Of a DNA stretch of 64,000 bases, positions 47,207-59,242 are shown piece after piece (within the stretch, counting starts at the first letter, position 1; each line of letters begins with the position of its first letter). Made by a program: the position numbers and the translations under genes. Source of the DNA: Jaltomata sinuosa (lineage: Eukaryota; Streptophyta; Magnoliopsida; Solanales; Solanaceae); contig QJPP01007233.1 of assembly GCA_003996215.1 (NCBI GenBank), positions 491,501 to 555,500 of the forward strand. Direction: 5' to 3'. The notes below the pieces were generated by a model that was not told the DNA's origin, did not search any database, and saw only the letters and a program-made list of their open reading frames with translations.

Positions 47207-50200
47207 TGTAACAACCTATTCCGTCGTTACTGAAAATATCTACGGTCAAGGTAGGTGTCTCTCATTCGTAATAAGAGTTAAGATTAATTCTTTAGTATAA
47301 AATTACATTTGGTATGTTCTAAGGTCATACAATATTCCTAGCACAAAGTTAAGTTGAAAGTTTCCTTACCGATTTAGTTTCGGGTTAAGTTCAAACTAGG
47401 GTCAACTTCAAACGAGTATTCCTCCTAGAATATAAGGAGTTAGGGGTCCAAATACACACCAAATTAAAGATCTCTGAGTCCTCTTTCCAACGCCACTGAC
47501 CGTTTGTTAATCTTCTTCCCGAGTAAAACGTTATGACTATTTTACTGAAGATTGTCCGTGCTGAAAAGTCGGATCCGCTGTAGCGGAATTTAGGTCGCTA
47601 TAGCGGTATCGCCATAGCGATTGGCAGTCCGCTAGAGCAGAATGACGGAACCAAAAAGCCCAGAAACGGATTTTATAATCCCATTCTCCCTTCTTTAGTC
47701 AAAAACAAATGAGGGTTCTCCAAAAACCCTCCTAGTCTGCTCCAAAGCTTGGGAGCCATGGGGAGAAGGAATTCCGGCTGAAAGGATGCGAAACCATAAA
47801 TTTTGGGCTTGTCAATCTTCAGGGAACGCCTTCAAGGAGTCAAAAAGTGCATTGTGCAACTGCTTGGCATCCATGTAGGCTAGTTTTTCTTCTAAGAGTA
47901 GATTGACCTGCTTTCATTTTGTATTTATTGTATACACAAAAAAGGAGAATTCATGCTTAGGCCCTCGGGCACGGAGTCTGAAGAATTGATGTGTTTGGAT
48001 TTGTTGGGATTGTAAAATGATAGGATTGGAATGATGGGTTGCCATATTTTGGGTTGCTTATAATAACTATGTGATATGTGATGCTAGAAATCTAGGATTT
48101 ACACCGTTGGAAAGGTTCGGGGAACCGAGAAATGCCATGGTGATTAAATGACTAGTTTAAAAGGGAGTTTTGGAGATATTTCTGATATAAAAAAAGTAGA
48201 TCTAAACTAGAATGGTTAAAGTACCAATGTTGGGAAATGTCTTCCCTATGTTGTATCTGTCTTGAGAAAAGGGTCCGAAATTGATGTATCTGCGAACATG
48301 TGTCTAAATGATAAGTCGGGGATTAGTCTTCAGGCGAGTCTAATTATACACTATTGTTTGTAATTATTGACGGTCCTATGAGTGGATCGAGTTTAATAGT
48401 TAAACTTAAGTGTGGGGTTGATCTTAGTGTAGACCAGGATGACATGTTGAACACTTAGGTAATGGTTGTTATTTTCCCAATGTGCATTATGTGTTTCATG
48501 TACTATTGCTTAGTATTGTATGAGTTGCATGCTTAGGGAAGGGTTTTTGAATGTTTAATTGTCCGGTTATCAGTCTTGTGAAATGAACTAGGTATTGTTG
48601 CTTGTTGGCTTACAAGTGTGCTTTAGTTCATTGTTTGTTGAATGTTGGATTGTGTGACATTCGGTTGGTTCGGGTATCACGCCTGGTACGGGAATACTAA
48701 TAGTTGGCTCAGGTACCACACCTGGTACAAAAATACTAATGGTTGGCTCGAGTACCACGCCTGGTACGGGAATATTAATGGTTGGCTCAGGTACCATGCC
48801 TAGTACGGGATACTAACAGTTGACTCAAGTATCACGCCTGGTATGGGATACTAATGGTTGAATCAGGAACAACACCTGGTACGGGTTTAATTATGTATTA
48901 TTGACTATGTTTGTCAATGATTTTATGAGTGGACCGGATTAATTATTAAATTTGTGATTGATTATATTGGTCCTTGAGAGATCGGGTTGTTACACTTAAA
49001 TGTGGGGATGGACCAGGCATCGCATGTTAACACTTAGGTGTCGGTCTAGGGACCCTTGATTGATCCAGAAAATGAAAAAAGGTAACTGTCATGTTTATAA
49101 TTGTTGTTGAATGATTGTTGAACCTGCTTCGTGTGGTTGATACGTCAAAAAAAGATAGACTGAGAGTCTGGAGTTATACTACTGGCTGTTATTATATGTT
49201 GTACTGCTTTACTCAGTGCGGGTATACTACTTGTTCTTTACACATTAGGTTACTGAGAGGGCCGAGATTTAGTATTATTTTACGTACAGTTGATCCGTGA
49301 AGGACCGGGTTAGTGTACTTAAGTGACAAGGTGATTCTTCCGTGAACCGGGATCGTAGGTTATTGGCATAGATGATGTTCTAGGAATCCTTGTTTGGTCT
49401 GGATTATATAAGAAGGATATATGCTTGTTGTCACTGAGAGTTATTAATGTCAGTTAGACTTGTTACGTGCGGTTGATGAGCTAAGAAAGAGACTCGTAGT
49501 CTAGTTATAATGTTGGTTGTTGTTACTTGTCAAGTATGGCCCTGGGGTTTATTGGGGCAATTTTGTACTAGTAGGTGGTGGTACGAAGGGTTCGGTCTAC
49601 ATCACTAAGTAGTGAGATTTACTCCGGGTTGTTGAGTCATAATGGTTGACTTGGGTAAGGAAATGGTAGTCCGGATATGGACATAGATGTTGGCAATGGT
49701 TAAGTTGACTTGGAAAGTCTAAGGTTAAGGTGACTTGGGAAGTCTAAGGTTAAGTTGGCTTGGGAAGTCTAAGGTTAGTGTGACTCGCGAAGTCCTAGGA
49801 GCCAGGGTACATAGTTCCGAGTAAGGGAGTTGACAGCGAAAGAGTTAGGAAGGATTGAGGTAAGGGGTATAAGTAGACGGTCGATTGAGATCGGTCTGGT
49901 AAAGGTGGAAGTTGGAGGATGGGGCCATCGGAAATACTTACATGCTTTTCCTTATTTTTCTATATGATGGTACGAGTGTATTCAGATCGACCGATGATGC
50001 CTACCAGCACGTGTGTTTGTATTGATTTTACTCTTGCTATACCTTTTTGGGTATAGTCTGGTTGAAAGGTTGGTGATGTTTCATAGGTACACAATGATGG
50101 GAATCTCCAGCAGCTTTTACTTCTTGCTTCTATGGTGGGAGTTGTGTCTTCTTTTATTTTAGTATCACTCTTGTAGTAGCTCTTGTACAGGCTTAGACTA

Positions 50201-50392
50201 GGTTCTAGGGAGGGTTGTTTTCAAATTGTAAAAGGTTTTTCGCATATTTTGTAAACGTTTTCATATATTAAAAAGGCTTATTTCATAATTTATTTCTTTT
50301 TCCGCATTACCTATTGGTGCGGGTGGTAAAGGTTCTCCTATCTAAGTGGATTAGAGTAGGTGTCCGCACGGCCCGGTAGTTGGGTCGTGACA
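47207..50392 (+). mobile_element. Solo Ty3/gypsy LTR with 5-bp target duplication
   Basis: Begins TGTAACAACC and ends GTCGTGACA (3,186 bp), flanked on both sides by GTCAT (47202-47206 and 50393-50397). No internal region is present, so the element was removed by LTR-LTR recombination. The LTR contains a cluster of cgctatagcg-type palindromes (47570-47640), a 39-bp tandem repeat near 48660-48885 and a shorter direct repeat (aagtctaaggtta) near 49715-49775. Confidence 0.93.
48655..48890 (+). repeat. 39-bp tandem repeat inside solo LTR
   Basis: About six imperfect units of 'ggttggctcaggtaccac' followed by 'gcctggtacgggaatacta'. The same motif, inverted, occurs in the LTR at 58027-58182. Confidence 0.85.
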
Positions 50393-51541
50393 GTCATCCA
50401 ACTGTAACTAAGAAATTTTAGTTGGCGTGACATTGACATGTCATATTAATTTTTTATTTTTCATGCCATGTAGGATCCTAGACAAATTTTGGATACAAAA
50501 ATGTTAAATCTAGCCGTTTAGTTTTAAGTATATGTCAATTTAACTCCTATATTATTTTGAAATGAAATCTTATTATCTTAACGAGGATCATTTTTGGAGC
50601 ATTACTAATTAATCTGAATATAGAAAATAAATATTCTTGTTAATTTTGAGAGTGAATTTCTATATCCCTACAAATCAAGTAATTCATTTCTTAGATGCTT
50701 GAATAAAAATAATTTACAAATAAAATTATATTTTTTATAAAATAAAAAATTAATTGACAGGAGTCCTAAAATTTCATCTAATACACATAAAAGCAAGTTG
50801 CTTCTTTGCAGTATATCAAAATTTTGATTCGTTTCATATCAGGTCGGAGATACAAATGGGTCATTTTTTTTTCAATTAGCATCTTTGATTGATATATATA
50901 AAATTACATAGCTAAATTTTATTTCTATACTCATATTAATTAATAATTGCATAAAAAATTATCCTCGTTAGGATAATAAGACTTCATTTCAAAAATAATT
51001 TAGGACTTAAATTGACATATATATACTTAAAATTAAGTGGTTAGATACAATATTTTTGTATCCAAAATTAGTTTAGGTCTTATTTTATATGACATAAAAA
51101 ATAAAAAATTAACATGACATGGCATACCAACTAAGATTTCTTATTTATAGTTGGATAACTTTATAGGAAAAAAAATTCAAAAATAATTTTAATGGAATAT
51201 TCTCAGTAGTTGAATGTCAATTTAGGGGAAAAAATTCAAAAGTAATTTTAGTGAGATTTTCTTGATACTTGAATAACCATATAGGAAAGAAAAATTCAAA
51301 AATGACTTTAGTGGGATCTTCTCAATATTTGAATAACCATATAGGGAATTAACTCTTTAAATTTGATAGTGTACAAGTGTAATGAGATTAAGACAAACTG
51401 GACACAAAGTGATTGGAGGTGAGCCGCATCCATAACCTATTATAATCTATATCTAAATTTATATTTATCATCTTAAAAGCATGAACTTCAAAAATTAAAA
51501 GTGAAATTACTAATTTTCCCTTCTAAATCTATATCTATATC

Positions 51542-52485
51542 TAGGGCTGTTCATGGTTTGGTTAAAAACCAAATCAAATCGCAAATCGATTAAAAAACCC
51601 GATATTTGGTTTGGTTTGGTTTTAAATTTTAAAAACCGACATTATTTGATTTGGTTATGATTTTACTAAAAAAAATGGCAAAAATAACCGAATCGAACCG
51701 ATAAATTATAAATACAAATGAGGTCACGGGTTCAAGCCGTGGAAACAGCCCTTTGCAGAAATGTAAGGTGAGGCTGCGTACAATAGACCCTTGTGGTCCG
51801 GCCCTTCCCCGGACCCCGCGCATAGCGGGAGCTTTAGTGCACCGGGCTGCCCATTTTATATTTTAATCATGAACTTAATTTTAGCATATCATAATTAATC
51901 AAACCCGACACTTTAGCCCAAACCCGACAATCCTCAACTTCAAGCCAAACACTTAAATCTTTAGGTGTCTAAGTTTTAACCGTAGGATCTCACTTTTCAT
52001 TTTAATTTTAAAATAATGCGTAGCAAATCAAGTGCTTATTATTACATTTTGGGGTTCTTTCCATAATACTAATTAATGCATTAGAATTTATAAGATTACT
52101 GTCTCATTTTTCTGGTGGTTGCTTCCCAACAAAATATTTATTTGTGATTTTTATCCTATAGACGGTACTACTAATGCTTATTATTTTGGCATTTGATTCA
52201 CCAATTCAAGAGACAAAATTATTGTTTGCAATGCCAAGCAAGATAGGCTTGTTAAAGACATTTGCTTAGTTGGTGTTATTAGGACTTATATCTAGGCAAA
52301 CCTTTTAGCTATTGTCATTTTTTATACTGTTATCAATTTATCATTAGTTAGGATCATAAACCAAAAAAACCGAACCAAACCGACGGTTATTTTTTATTTG
52401 ATTTTAGAAATTTAAAAATTGACTAAATTGGTTTTGGTTTGATTTTGATCAAAAACCGATCCAAACTGACCCGTGAACACCCCTA
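51542..52485. mobile_element. MITE inserted in a microsatellite, carrying an Au SINE
   Basis: The inverted ends are tagggctgttcatggtttgg (left) and the complement of ccgtgaacacccct (right), followed by complementary tracts of aaaccaaa and ggtttggtt. The element sits within a (ctatat)n array visible on both sides. An Au SINE is nested at 51720-51855. Confidence 0.75.
51720..51855 (+). mobile_element. Au-type SINE, 5' truncated
   Basis: Carries the box B region 'ggttcaagccgtgg', then 'aggctgcgtacaatagaccc', 'ttgtggtccggcccttcccc', 'ggaccccgcgcatagcggga', and the end 'gtgcaccgggctgccc'. This is the conserved body of the Au SINE family of flowering plants. The box A part is missing. Confidence 0.85.
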
Positions 52486-52551
52486 TCTATATCTATATTT
52501 ATATCTATATCTATCTATATCTATATTTATATCTATATCTATCTATATCTA
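52486..52551. repeat. (CTATAT)n microsatellite
   Basis: Imperfect ctatat and ctat repeats. The same array continues left of the MITE (near 51525-51541), so the MITE split it. Confidence 0.85.
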
Positions 52552-52961
52552 TCTATACTATATTAAAAGTGTGAAATACCTTATAATGTGATTTGAACTT
52601 TTTGCCCTTCATTAAAACACTTCACAATAAACAGAATCGTCTTTTTACTATTTTTAAAAAATAATTACCATTTAATTATTATTCTAATATTTTAAGACTT
52701 TAAAATTAATTGTTATCCTAAAATGAGTCAGTAGAAAAATAAAACACTACCTTAAATAATTTATTTCTTTTTAAAAGTGAATAGGAGTCTTCAAGGAAAG
52801 CTTTCCCTAAATATACTCACATTTAGGAGTATTAACTTTTTCCTAAATATACTCACATTGAATTTTATTTTTCTTATATATACAAATATATATATATATA
52901 TTTTTCTTATATATATATATATTTTTCTTATATATATATATATTTTTTTTTTCTTATATAT

Positions 52962-53008
<47 letters not shown>

Positions 53009-53781
53009 TCTAGGTTATATATAATGAACTAATTCTTCGTTGAAAATCGTAGGTAAGTCTCTGCTTTCTTCTCTAGATGAAAGAAGTTGTTTGATTATTT
53101 TCTTTTGTTCTAATTTTTTTGGTGCATGTGATTAAAAATCTTTTTAGTTTGTTACAAACTAAATGTTAATACAATCTTTCGTGCTTTCTTTTTTGTTGTA
53201 GGTTGGATCAAGTTGTTTGTCTTAATAATGTAAGTATATTTTTTTGGTATATGCAGTGGAGGATTTAGAGTATAGCATATGGGTTTACGACAACTCAATA
53301 GTTTCACATCGATTTTATATTTTATTTTGAAATTACATGTCCTGCAAATTAAAGTTAATGGCCTCCGATCAAATCATGAATATACTTATGTGCTCGGGTT
53401 CATAAGGTTAGTAAAGTTTAGATCTTTCTTTTATTTTTATTTTTCTACTTTTTAATCTTTTGTTCTTTGTTAGTATGATCTAAGAGTTGATTTTTATTCT
53501 ATGAGAAATTTTTGTATATTTTTTTGTATAGAAGTTTTGTGTATAAAGTATTTGATATAAGATTATTGGAATATGTTTTGTGCATATGCAGTAGGGCACT
53601 AATGAATTTGATCATTGTTAATTCAATTTAGTAATGAATTAGCAATGAATTATTAAAAAAATTTCTTAGTTACGAGCAATTTAGCGACGAAGTTCGTAGC
53701 TAAGTCCTATTTTTTTTATAGTGTCTGTTGTTAAATAAAGTATGCGTTTTGATCACGCGCAAAGCGCGTACACTAAACTAG
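52552..53781 (+). mobile_element. Non-autonomous Helitron 1
   Basis: Starts A|TCTATACTATATTAAAAG and ends with the hairpin cgcgcaaagcgcg followed, 9 bases later, by CTAG|T at 53778-53782. This is the 5'-TC, subterminal hairpin and CTRR layout of Helitrons. It is 1.2 kb long and has no Rep/helicase coding. Inside are (TA)n runs near 52880-53005. Confidence 0.8.
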
Positions 53782-54834
53782 TTATATTAAAAGTGTGAAG
53801 GATCTTATAATGTGATTTGATATTTTTGCCCTTCATTAAAAGACTCTGTAATAAATAAAATTATCTTTTCACTTTTTTTCTCTAATTATTATATCATTAT
53901 ATTTATAATATTAAATATTAACTATAATAAATATATGAAAAAAGTAAATGGAAAAGGTTTTCTACTTGATAGTTGAATTCCTAAATTTATGGGAAGTATT
54001 TTTTGATACGCGAGTTTTCTATTTTAATTAAAAAATATAATTATTTATAACTCTATTAAGATTTACCTTCTTGAAATATACCTTCAAATATTTGTGCGTA
54101 GGTCTCTTTCTTTTTTTAAAACTTATATACATATATAAATATCGACAGGTGAATCTTATGATTAAACTTGTTTTTAGGTTTTAGTCTCACATTTTACTTC
54201 TTTCACTGTAAATTATTTTTTGCTTAACATGTATTTTCTATTAAGTTGTTACTTATCTTCTTCAGTCTTAATGTTATTTATTTTATTTGTCGTTAAAAGA
54301 GAATGAAGACAAAAGTAAGTAAAATTAATATTTTTTTCTTTTTGAATTTATAGTAGGTGATTCAAACATTAAGTTTTATGTTTTTTTTTTCCAGTTTTGA
54401 TGTTTCCTCTGCTCTTGATCGATCGTCTAGGTAAGTAACCTTGTTCAATATATTAATATCATTAGTTATTTAAATTTCAAACATATTTTAATTTTCAGAT
54501 ATATTCACATAATTTATACTAATTATATTAATTTATGTATAAGACTATACCATCATTTTTTTCGTTTGAAGATTGAAGTTTTAAATTCATTCGAATTTCA
54601 CGCACCACTACGTTGCATCACAAACAAGATATCATTCTTTGAAATAGTATGACAATTGACAAGCGACGTCTTAATGGTACTTTAATTGTATTTTTGATGA
54701 ATCACATAATTTTTTTAAATATTTATGAGAAATATTTTTGAAAAACATTTATTTTAACATTCATACATAATTTATTTCTTTTATATAATTCTTTTAATTT
54801 ATTAACACGTACAACACACGCACACTAAAACTAG
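53782..54834 (+). mobile_element. Non-autonomous Helitron 2, abutting the first
   Basis: The start (tatattaaaagtgtgaag, then tcttataatgtgatttg) repeats the 5' end of Helitron 1 but lacks the first few bases. The end is 'gcacactaaaactag|t', preceded by 'acgtacaacacacg', a decayed hairpin. It follows Helitron 1 directly with no spacer. No coding region. Confidence 0.75.
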
Positions 54835-54953
54835 TAATATAAAGTACTTTATTTTAAAAAGAAAAATTCTTATAATTGAAGAGACACCTCTTCATTTTTT
54901 GCTTCCAGTTAGCAAATTTTAGTTCCATTTGAATCATTTTTCATATATGATGT

Positions 54954-55630
54954 TAGGGGTGCGCACCGGTCGGTTCGGTTCGGTTTTGTATATTATCGGT
55001 TCGGTTTATCAGTTTTTGGTTTGTCAACATGCAAAATCGATAACCAAACCAATAAGATATTCGTTATCAGTTTTTGGTTAATCGATTTTGGTTCTTAACG
55101 GTTCGGTTTTCGGTTTAACCGATAAGAAAATGCTTCTATATTTTTTTTTGCTTTCTCTTATTTTCGTTTGCATATATACATACAAGCATAAGCAAATTTA
55201 AATATGTTGTTACTAAAACAAACTTATTTTCTTTCTTGTGAACTAGCAAACTTGAATGCAGTAGCAACGCTAGCAATCTCTCAAAAAGAAAAACAACACT
55301 TATAGGTAGAACCCCACCAAACCAACATCTTTTAAATAGAAAACAACAACACTAAGACAACAACTATAAAATACAAAAAAATAATAGGGCATATATTTAA
55401 AATCTAAAGTCACTATTATAATTATGGATAAAAAAATAGTTTTAATATAATCTTATTGGGTTATCGGTTTAACCATTAACAAAAACCTTAAAACCAAAAC
55501 CGAACCGATAGTCCAATAAATTTTTTTACAAAACCGTTAAAAAATCGTTAACCCAATAACCCGATACCGATAAACCAATAACATTTTTATCGGTTCAGTT
55601 TATTGGTTAAATCGGTTTTTGCACACCCTA
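54954..55630. mobile_element. hAT-like MITE with 'cggttcggtt' termini
   Basis: The left end is taggggtgcgcaccggtcgg. The right end is 'cggtttttgcacaccct', then a. These are inverted, with long ggttcggtt and aaccgaacc subterminal tracts. The flanks atgatgt and acgatgc may be a diverged target duplication. Confidence 0.7.
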
Positions 55631-55989
55631 TACGATGCTTCCCTTCTTCTTTTTTTTTTTTAATGCAAACTGCTTTTCCTTTCTTTGTTTTTCTCTGCCT
55701 GCTTTTACTAATTTTCTCTGTCATTTACTTTTTTATTTCCTCCAACTATCACTAAATTAGTGGTAATGTATTCAATAACAAGACTCTTTCAGTGATCAAG
55801 TGTAGTATGTTAAAAAAAAATTCATATATTTTTCTATATTTTTTTATAATTGTGCTTTCTTAGTTATTGAAGGGCATAAACACTTGTGTCTATTATATAT
55901 GTTCAGAATGGATGATGAGAAGGATTTCAATTTGATTTTGCATGTATGTTTCTTAGCTTTCTACTTTTAATAATGTTTATTTCTTGTTC

Positions 55990-56475
55990 GTTATAACAAA
56001 AAATTATGGGCTAATTTGTTTCAACGCAATAGAGCTACTGAGAATGGGATGCAACTGACTTACAACCCTCCTCAGCTAATTGATGGTGATGTTGTGGTTC
56101 ATCTTGAGAAGGAAGAGGTAGATAGAGAAACAGAAAAATGGAAGTGTTCTCTAATTGCTTATGTGATCAAGGAGAGCCCTGGATACAATGTTATGCTTAG
56201 GTTTGTACAACAAAATTGGAATAGTATTGTCCAGCCTGACATTTTTATGCATGAGAAAAGCTACTTCATCTTTAACTGTCAATCTATGGAGGCCATGAAA
56301 GAAATTTCATACTCAGGGCCTTATAGGCATTATACTTTGAATTATAAACCTATCATCTTAAAACCTTAGACACTTACTTTTGACTTTACTGAGGAATTCC
56401 CTGCATAGCTGCCTTTATGGGTGAAATTTTCTAAACTACCTATGAACTGTTGGAGTTGCAATTCATTGGGTAGAA
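55990..56475 (+). pseudogene. L1 LINE ORF1 (DUF4283) fragment
   Basis: The frame opens at a LWANLFQRNRA-type segment and continues through NGMQLTYNPPQLIDGDVVV, WKCSLIAYVI, PDIFMHEKSYFIF and SGPYRHYTLNYKPIIL. After a stop it continues with FDFTEEFP-x-LPLWVKFSKLP. This is the DUF4283 region of plant L1 ORF1 proteins (nucleic-acid-binding). At least two stops are present, and the zinc knuckle and ORF2 are absent. Confidence 0.8.
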
Positions 56476-56481
56476 TAGTTA

Positions 56482-56739
56482 CTCCCTCTATTCAGAATTA
56501 CTTGTCACTTTTTTCCTAATTGGATTTTCACTTTTACTTGTCATTTTTAATATATCAAGGAAGGACAACTTTTTTTCCTATTTTACCCTTACCATTAATT
56601 TTTTATTCTCTAAACTAATTTTAAGACATAATAGTAACCATCAATAATAGGGGTACTATGGTAAAATAGACATATTAGTAATTATTTTCTTAATGGATGT
56701 GTTAAGTCAAAAAGTGACAAGTAAAAGTGAACAGAAGAG
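56482..56739. mobile_element. Stowaway MITE (258 bp)
   Basis: Flanked by TA on both sides (56480-56481 and 56740-56741). The termini are ctccctctattcagaa and ttcac...gaacagaagag, with inner inverted blocks attacttgtcactttttt and aaaaagtgacaagtaa. Confidence 0.85.
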
Positions 56740-56760
56740 TAGTTCTGTGGGAGAAACTGT

Positions 56761-57196
56761 TGTAACGACCTATTCTATCATTATAGTAAAGTGAAAGCAT
56801 ATTTACCCGGCTAGAAAAGTCCCTAAGATGAGAACTGATAAAATCTTAGGCTAGGGTGAGCTTTCACGAAAATCTAATGTTCAGTGTTTTAAAAACGGTC
56901 AGGGTCTCGTGGTTCATTGTATGATGGTGTGGTATCCTTTTATGGATAGTCGATTGTTGTAGAGTCCCATAAAATGTTTTTGGACATAAATTGGGTTCAT
57001 AGAACTTCAGTTCTGGTAGTTTCTACGTCGGAATTAATTCATAATATTTAGAAAATGAAGTGTATTGTTAAATGAGGGGTTTAGGGCAAGCTTTTGACGT
57101 TCTAGAATTTGTAGTTCACCATGATGAAATGGCCTCTTGTTGTAATGAGTCATCGTAGCGAGCCAATCCTCATCATAGCAACTCACCGTGGTGAAA
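56761..57196 (+). mobile_element. Gypsy LTR 5' part, split by another element
   Basis: Begins TGTAACGACCTATTCTATC, closely like the start of the solo LTR at 47207. It contains degenerate palindromes (catcgtagcg, catcatagc). It ends abruptly where the minus-strand chromovirus begins; the remainder must lie beyond 64000 if it is still present. Confidence 0.75.
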
Positions 57197-59242
57197 TGTC
57201 ACGATCCAGACCGCCGTGAGTGGCACCCACCCAACCCCCGTATGAGCGAACCAATAGAGTCCCACTCTTAGCATAGCCTAACAACTTAAAACCAGTGTGC
57301 AAAAATGTAAACTAGCAATCAATCATACTAAAATCAACTCTTTATAAATAAATATAACCTGTGGAAATCCCACCCTAGAATCTGAAAGTCATCGTACCAA
57401 AAATATCTACCAAAGCTAGAGTACGGAGATGCAACCCCAAAAATAGAAATAGTTTAAGCCCGAAACAAATGGGCTACAACTCAAATAGATAGAAATCAAG
57501 GCAGCTTGGTTGAACAGCTCACCCTTGATATCTCGAAGTGTCAGGCCTACAAGTGAGGTCGTGCGTCAATCGCCGAAAGATTTCTTGTACTCACAAATAT
57601 ACAAGCAAGTGCAGTATCAGTACACAACCACCGTGTACTGGTAGGATCATCAGTCAGTTCCAAATAAAATATTTTATGAGTAGTACAACAATCAATTAAG
57701 AGTACAGAAAACACATAGGCAAATCAATAGGTATTCCTAGACTACAAGTCTCTACCTAACTTGTCCCACATATAAACCACTTCACAGTTATGATCAATAA
57801 TCCACAACAATAACAGTCATACCTCATTACATATCCCGGACCCACCCTGGATCTCCTCTAGACAACACCTAAGTGTCAGACATACAACCCGGTCTACACC
57901 AAGACCAAAACTCATAAAGCAATGTAACAACCCGGCCTCTCAAGGACCAAAATACACAACCACAATTCATAATCACAATCCGGTCCACTCAGGGAACCAT
58001 TAATAAAGATATAACAATACAATGAAATAAACCCGTACCAGGCGTGGTACCCGAGCCAACCGTTAGTATTATCCCATACCAGGTGTGGTACCCGAGTCAA
58101 CCGTTAGTATATCTTGTACCAGGCGTAGTACCCGAGTCAACCGTTAGTATATCCCATACTAGGCGTGGTACTCGAGCCAAACGAATATCACATAAATCCA
58201 CAGTCACAAACAATGAACAATTAACTCTTGTAAAACCAACAAGCAATACACTTAGTTCATTTCACAAGACTGAAAAAAAAGGACTTTTGGACATTCTAAA
58301 TCATTTCCTAAGCAATGCAAACCATACAAATACTTATACCAAAGTACACAAACATATAATGCATACAGGAAGCAATAACTATCACCTACCTTGAGTAAGC
58401 AAGCTCTACAGTGCCAGAGCTTTCCTTTTTTCAGGATCCCTTGCTTGTTCTTGGTCTAAAAACAATCACACATTAACCAAAAATCAATACTTATGGCCTA
58501 CAAATTACCGCTACAGATTCCCTTAGAGAATAATAGCGAAAAGATCATTACCCATTATCAAGAATCAAGACCCAAGAACTCTAGCACCCTAGAATCCCCT
58601 TTTTTCCCCGGATTCTACAATCCTAGGTTATCCCAAACCTTTCCCCAAGTCCACCCCTAGAAATTCTATAGCGTAGGAAAGATATCACGAAGCTTGGGGA
58701 GTAGAATCCTTACCTTTAGGACAAAAAAATGGTGGAAAACTGGTAGAAATCGCCTAAAATCGCCTCTTTCTTCTCCCAAAATGAGTTGCAGAAAAACTGA
58801 ACTATTTTGGAGGATTTTCTGCATTAAATCTCATCATGTTCTGCTATGGTGGAGGCTGACCAACGTTGACTTCTGATGTAGCCATAATTTCTCCACTACA
58901 ACGGAGGTCGCTATGGCAGAGTGTCCATTTTACAACATACTTATTTTCCCGCTGTCAAGGAAAAACTCCTTCACGTCAACCTCGATTCCGGGAATTCTAC
59001 TTACCCGAATTCAATTCTGAAAAGTCCCTCAGACTCCTTTATGTCTTAGCTAAAAGGAAAACTAGATCAAATCAAGACATCTAACCCAATCCTTATCCGG
59101 ATTTCCCTAGACCATACCTTGCTCTAAAACCTGCCGAGACTATCCTAGCCAGAATTTCAAACTCCCAAACCCGGAGTTTTCTAACTCAAAAAAAATTGGC
59201 ATGAATGGTTTACCCGTAAAGACAGACTTGGTCATTATAACA
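57197..59242 (-). mobile_element. Chromovirus 3' LTR (2.05 kb)
   Basis: The plus-strand ends are TGTCACGATCC and GGTCATTATAACA, giving TG...CA on the minus strand. It is homologous to the LTR at 19796-22002. It carries an inverted version of the 39-bp repeat of the solo LTR (58027-58182). The five bases to the left, tgaaa, are a candidate target duplication whose partner lies outside the window. Confidence 0.85.
58027..58182 (-). repeat. 39-bp tandem repeat in chromovirus LTR
   Basis: Four units of 'ccaggcgtggtacccgag' followed by 'ccaaccgttagtat', the inverse of the motif in the solo LTR. Confidence 0.85.

Larger units (their letters stand above)
46997..51364. mobile_element. Fold-back element split by a solo LTR
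   Basis: The left arm (46997-47206 plus 50393-about 50600) and right arm (about 50945-51364) are inverted copies about 400 bp long. Examples are gaggatcatttttggag against its inverted counterpart near 50955, and 'ggatacaaaaatgttaaatc' near 50491 against the 51050 region. The outer part of each arm contains three to four direct repeats of about 58 bp (tcaagtattgaga...cttttgaatt). Without the 3,191-bp LTR insertion the element is about 1.2 kb. It has no coding region; the superfamily is unknown. Confidence 0.8.

Noticed and set aside
52777..53013. 78-codon frame over (TA)n
   Set aside because: It is a microsatellite translation inside Helitron 1.
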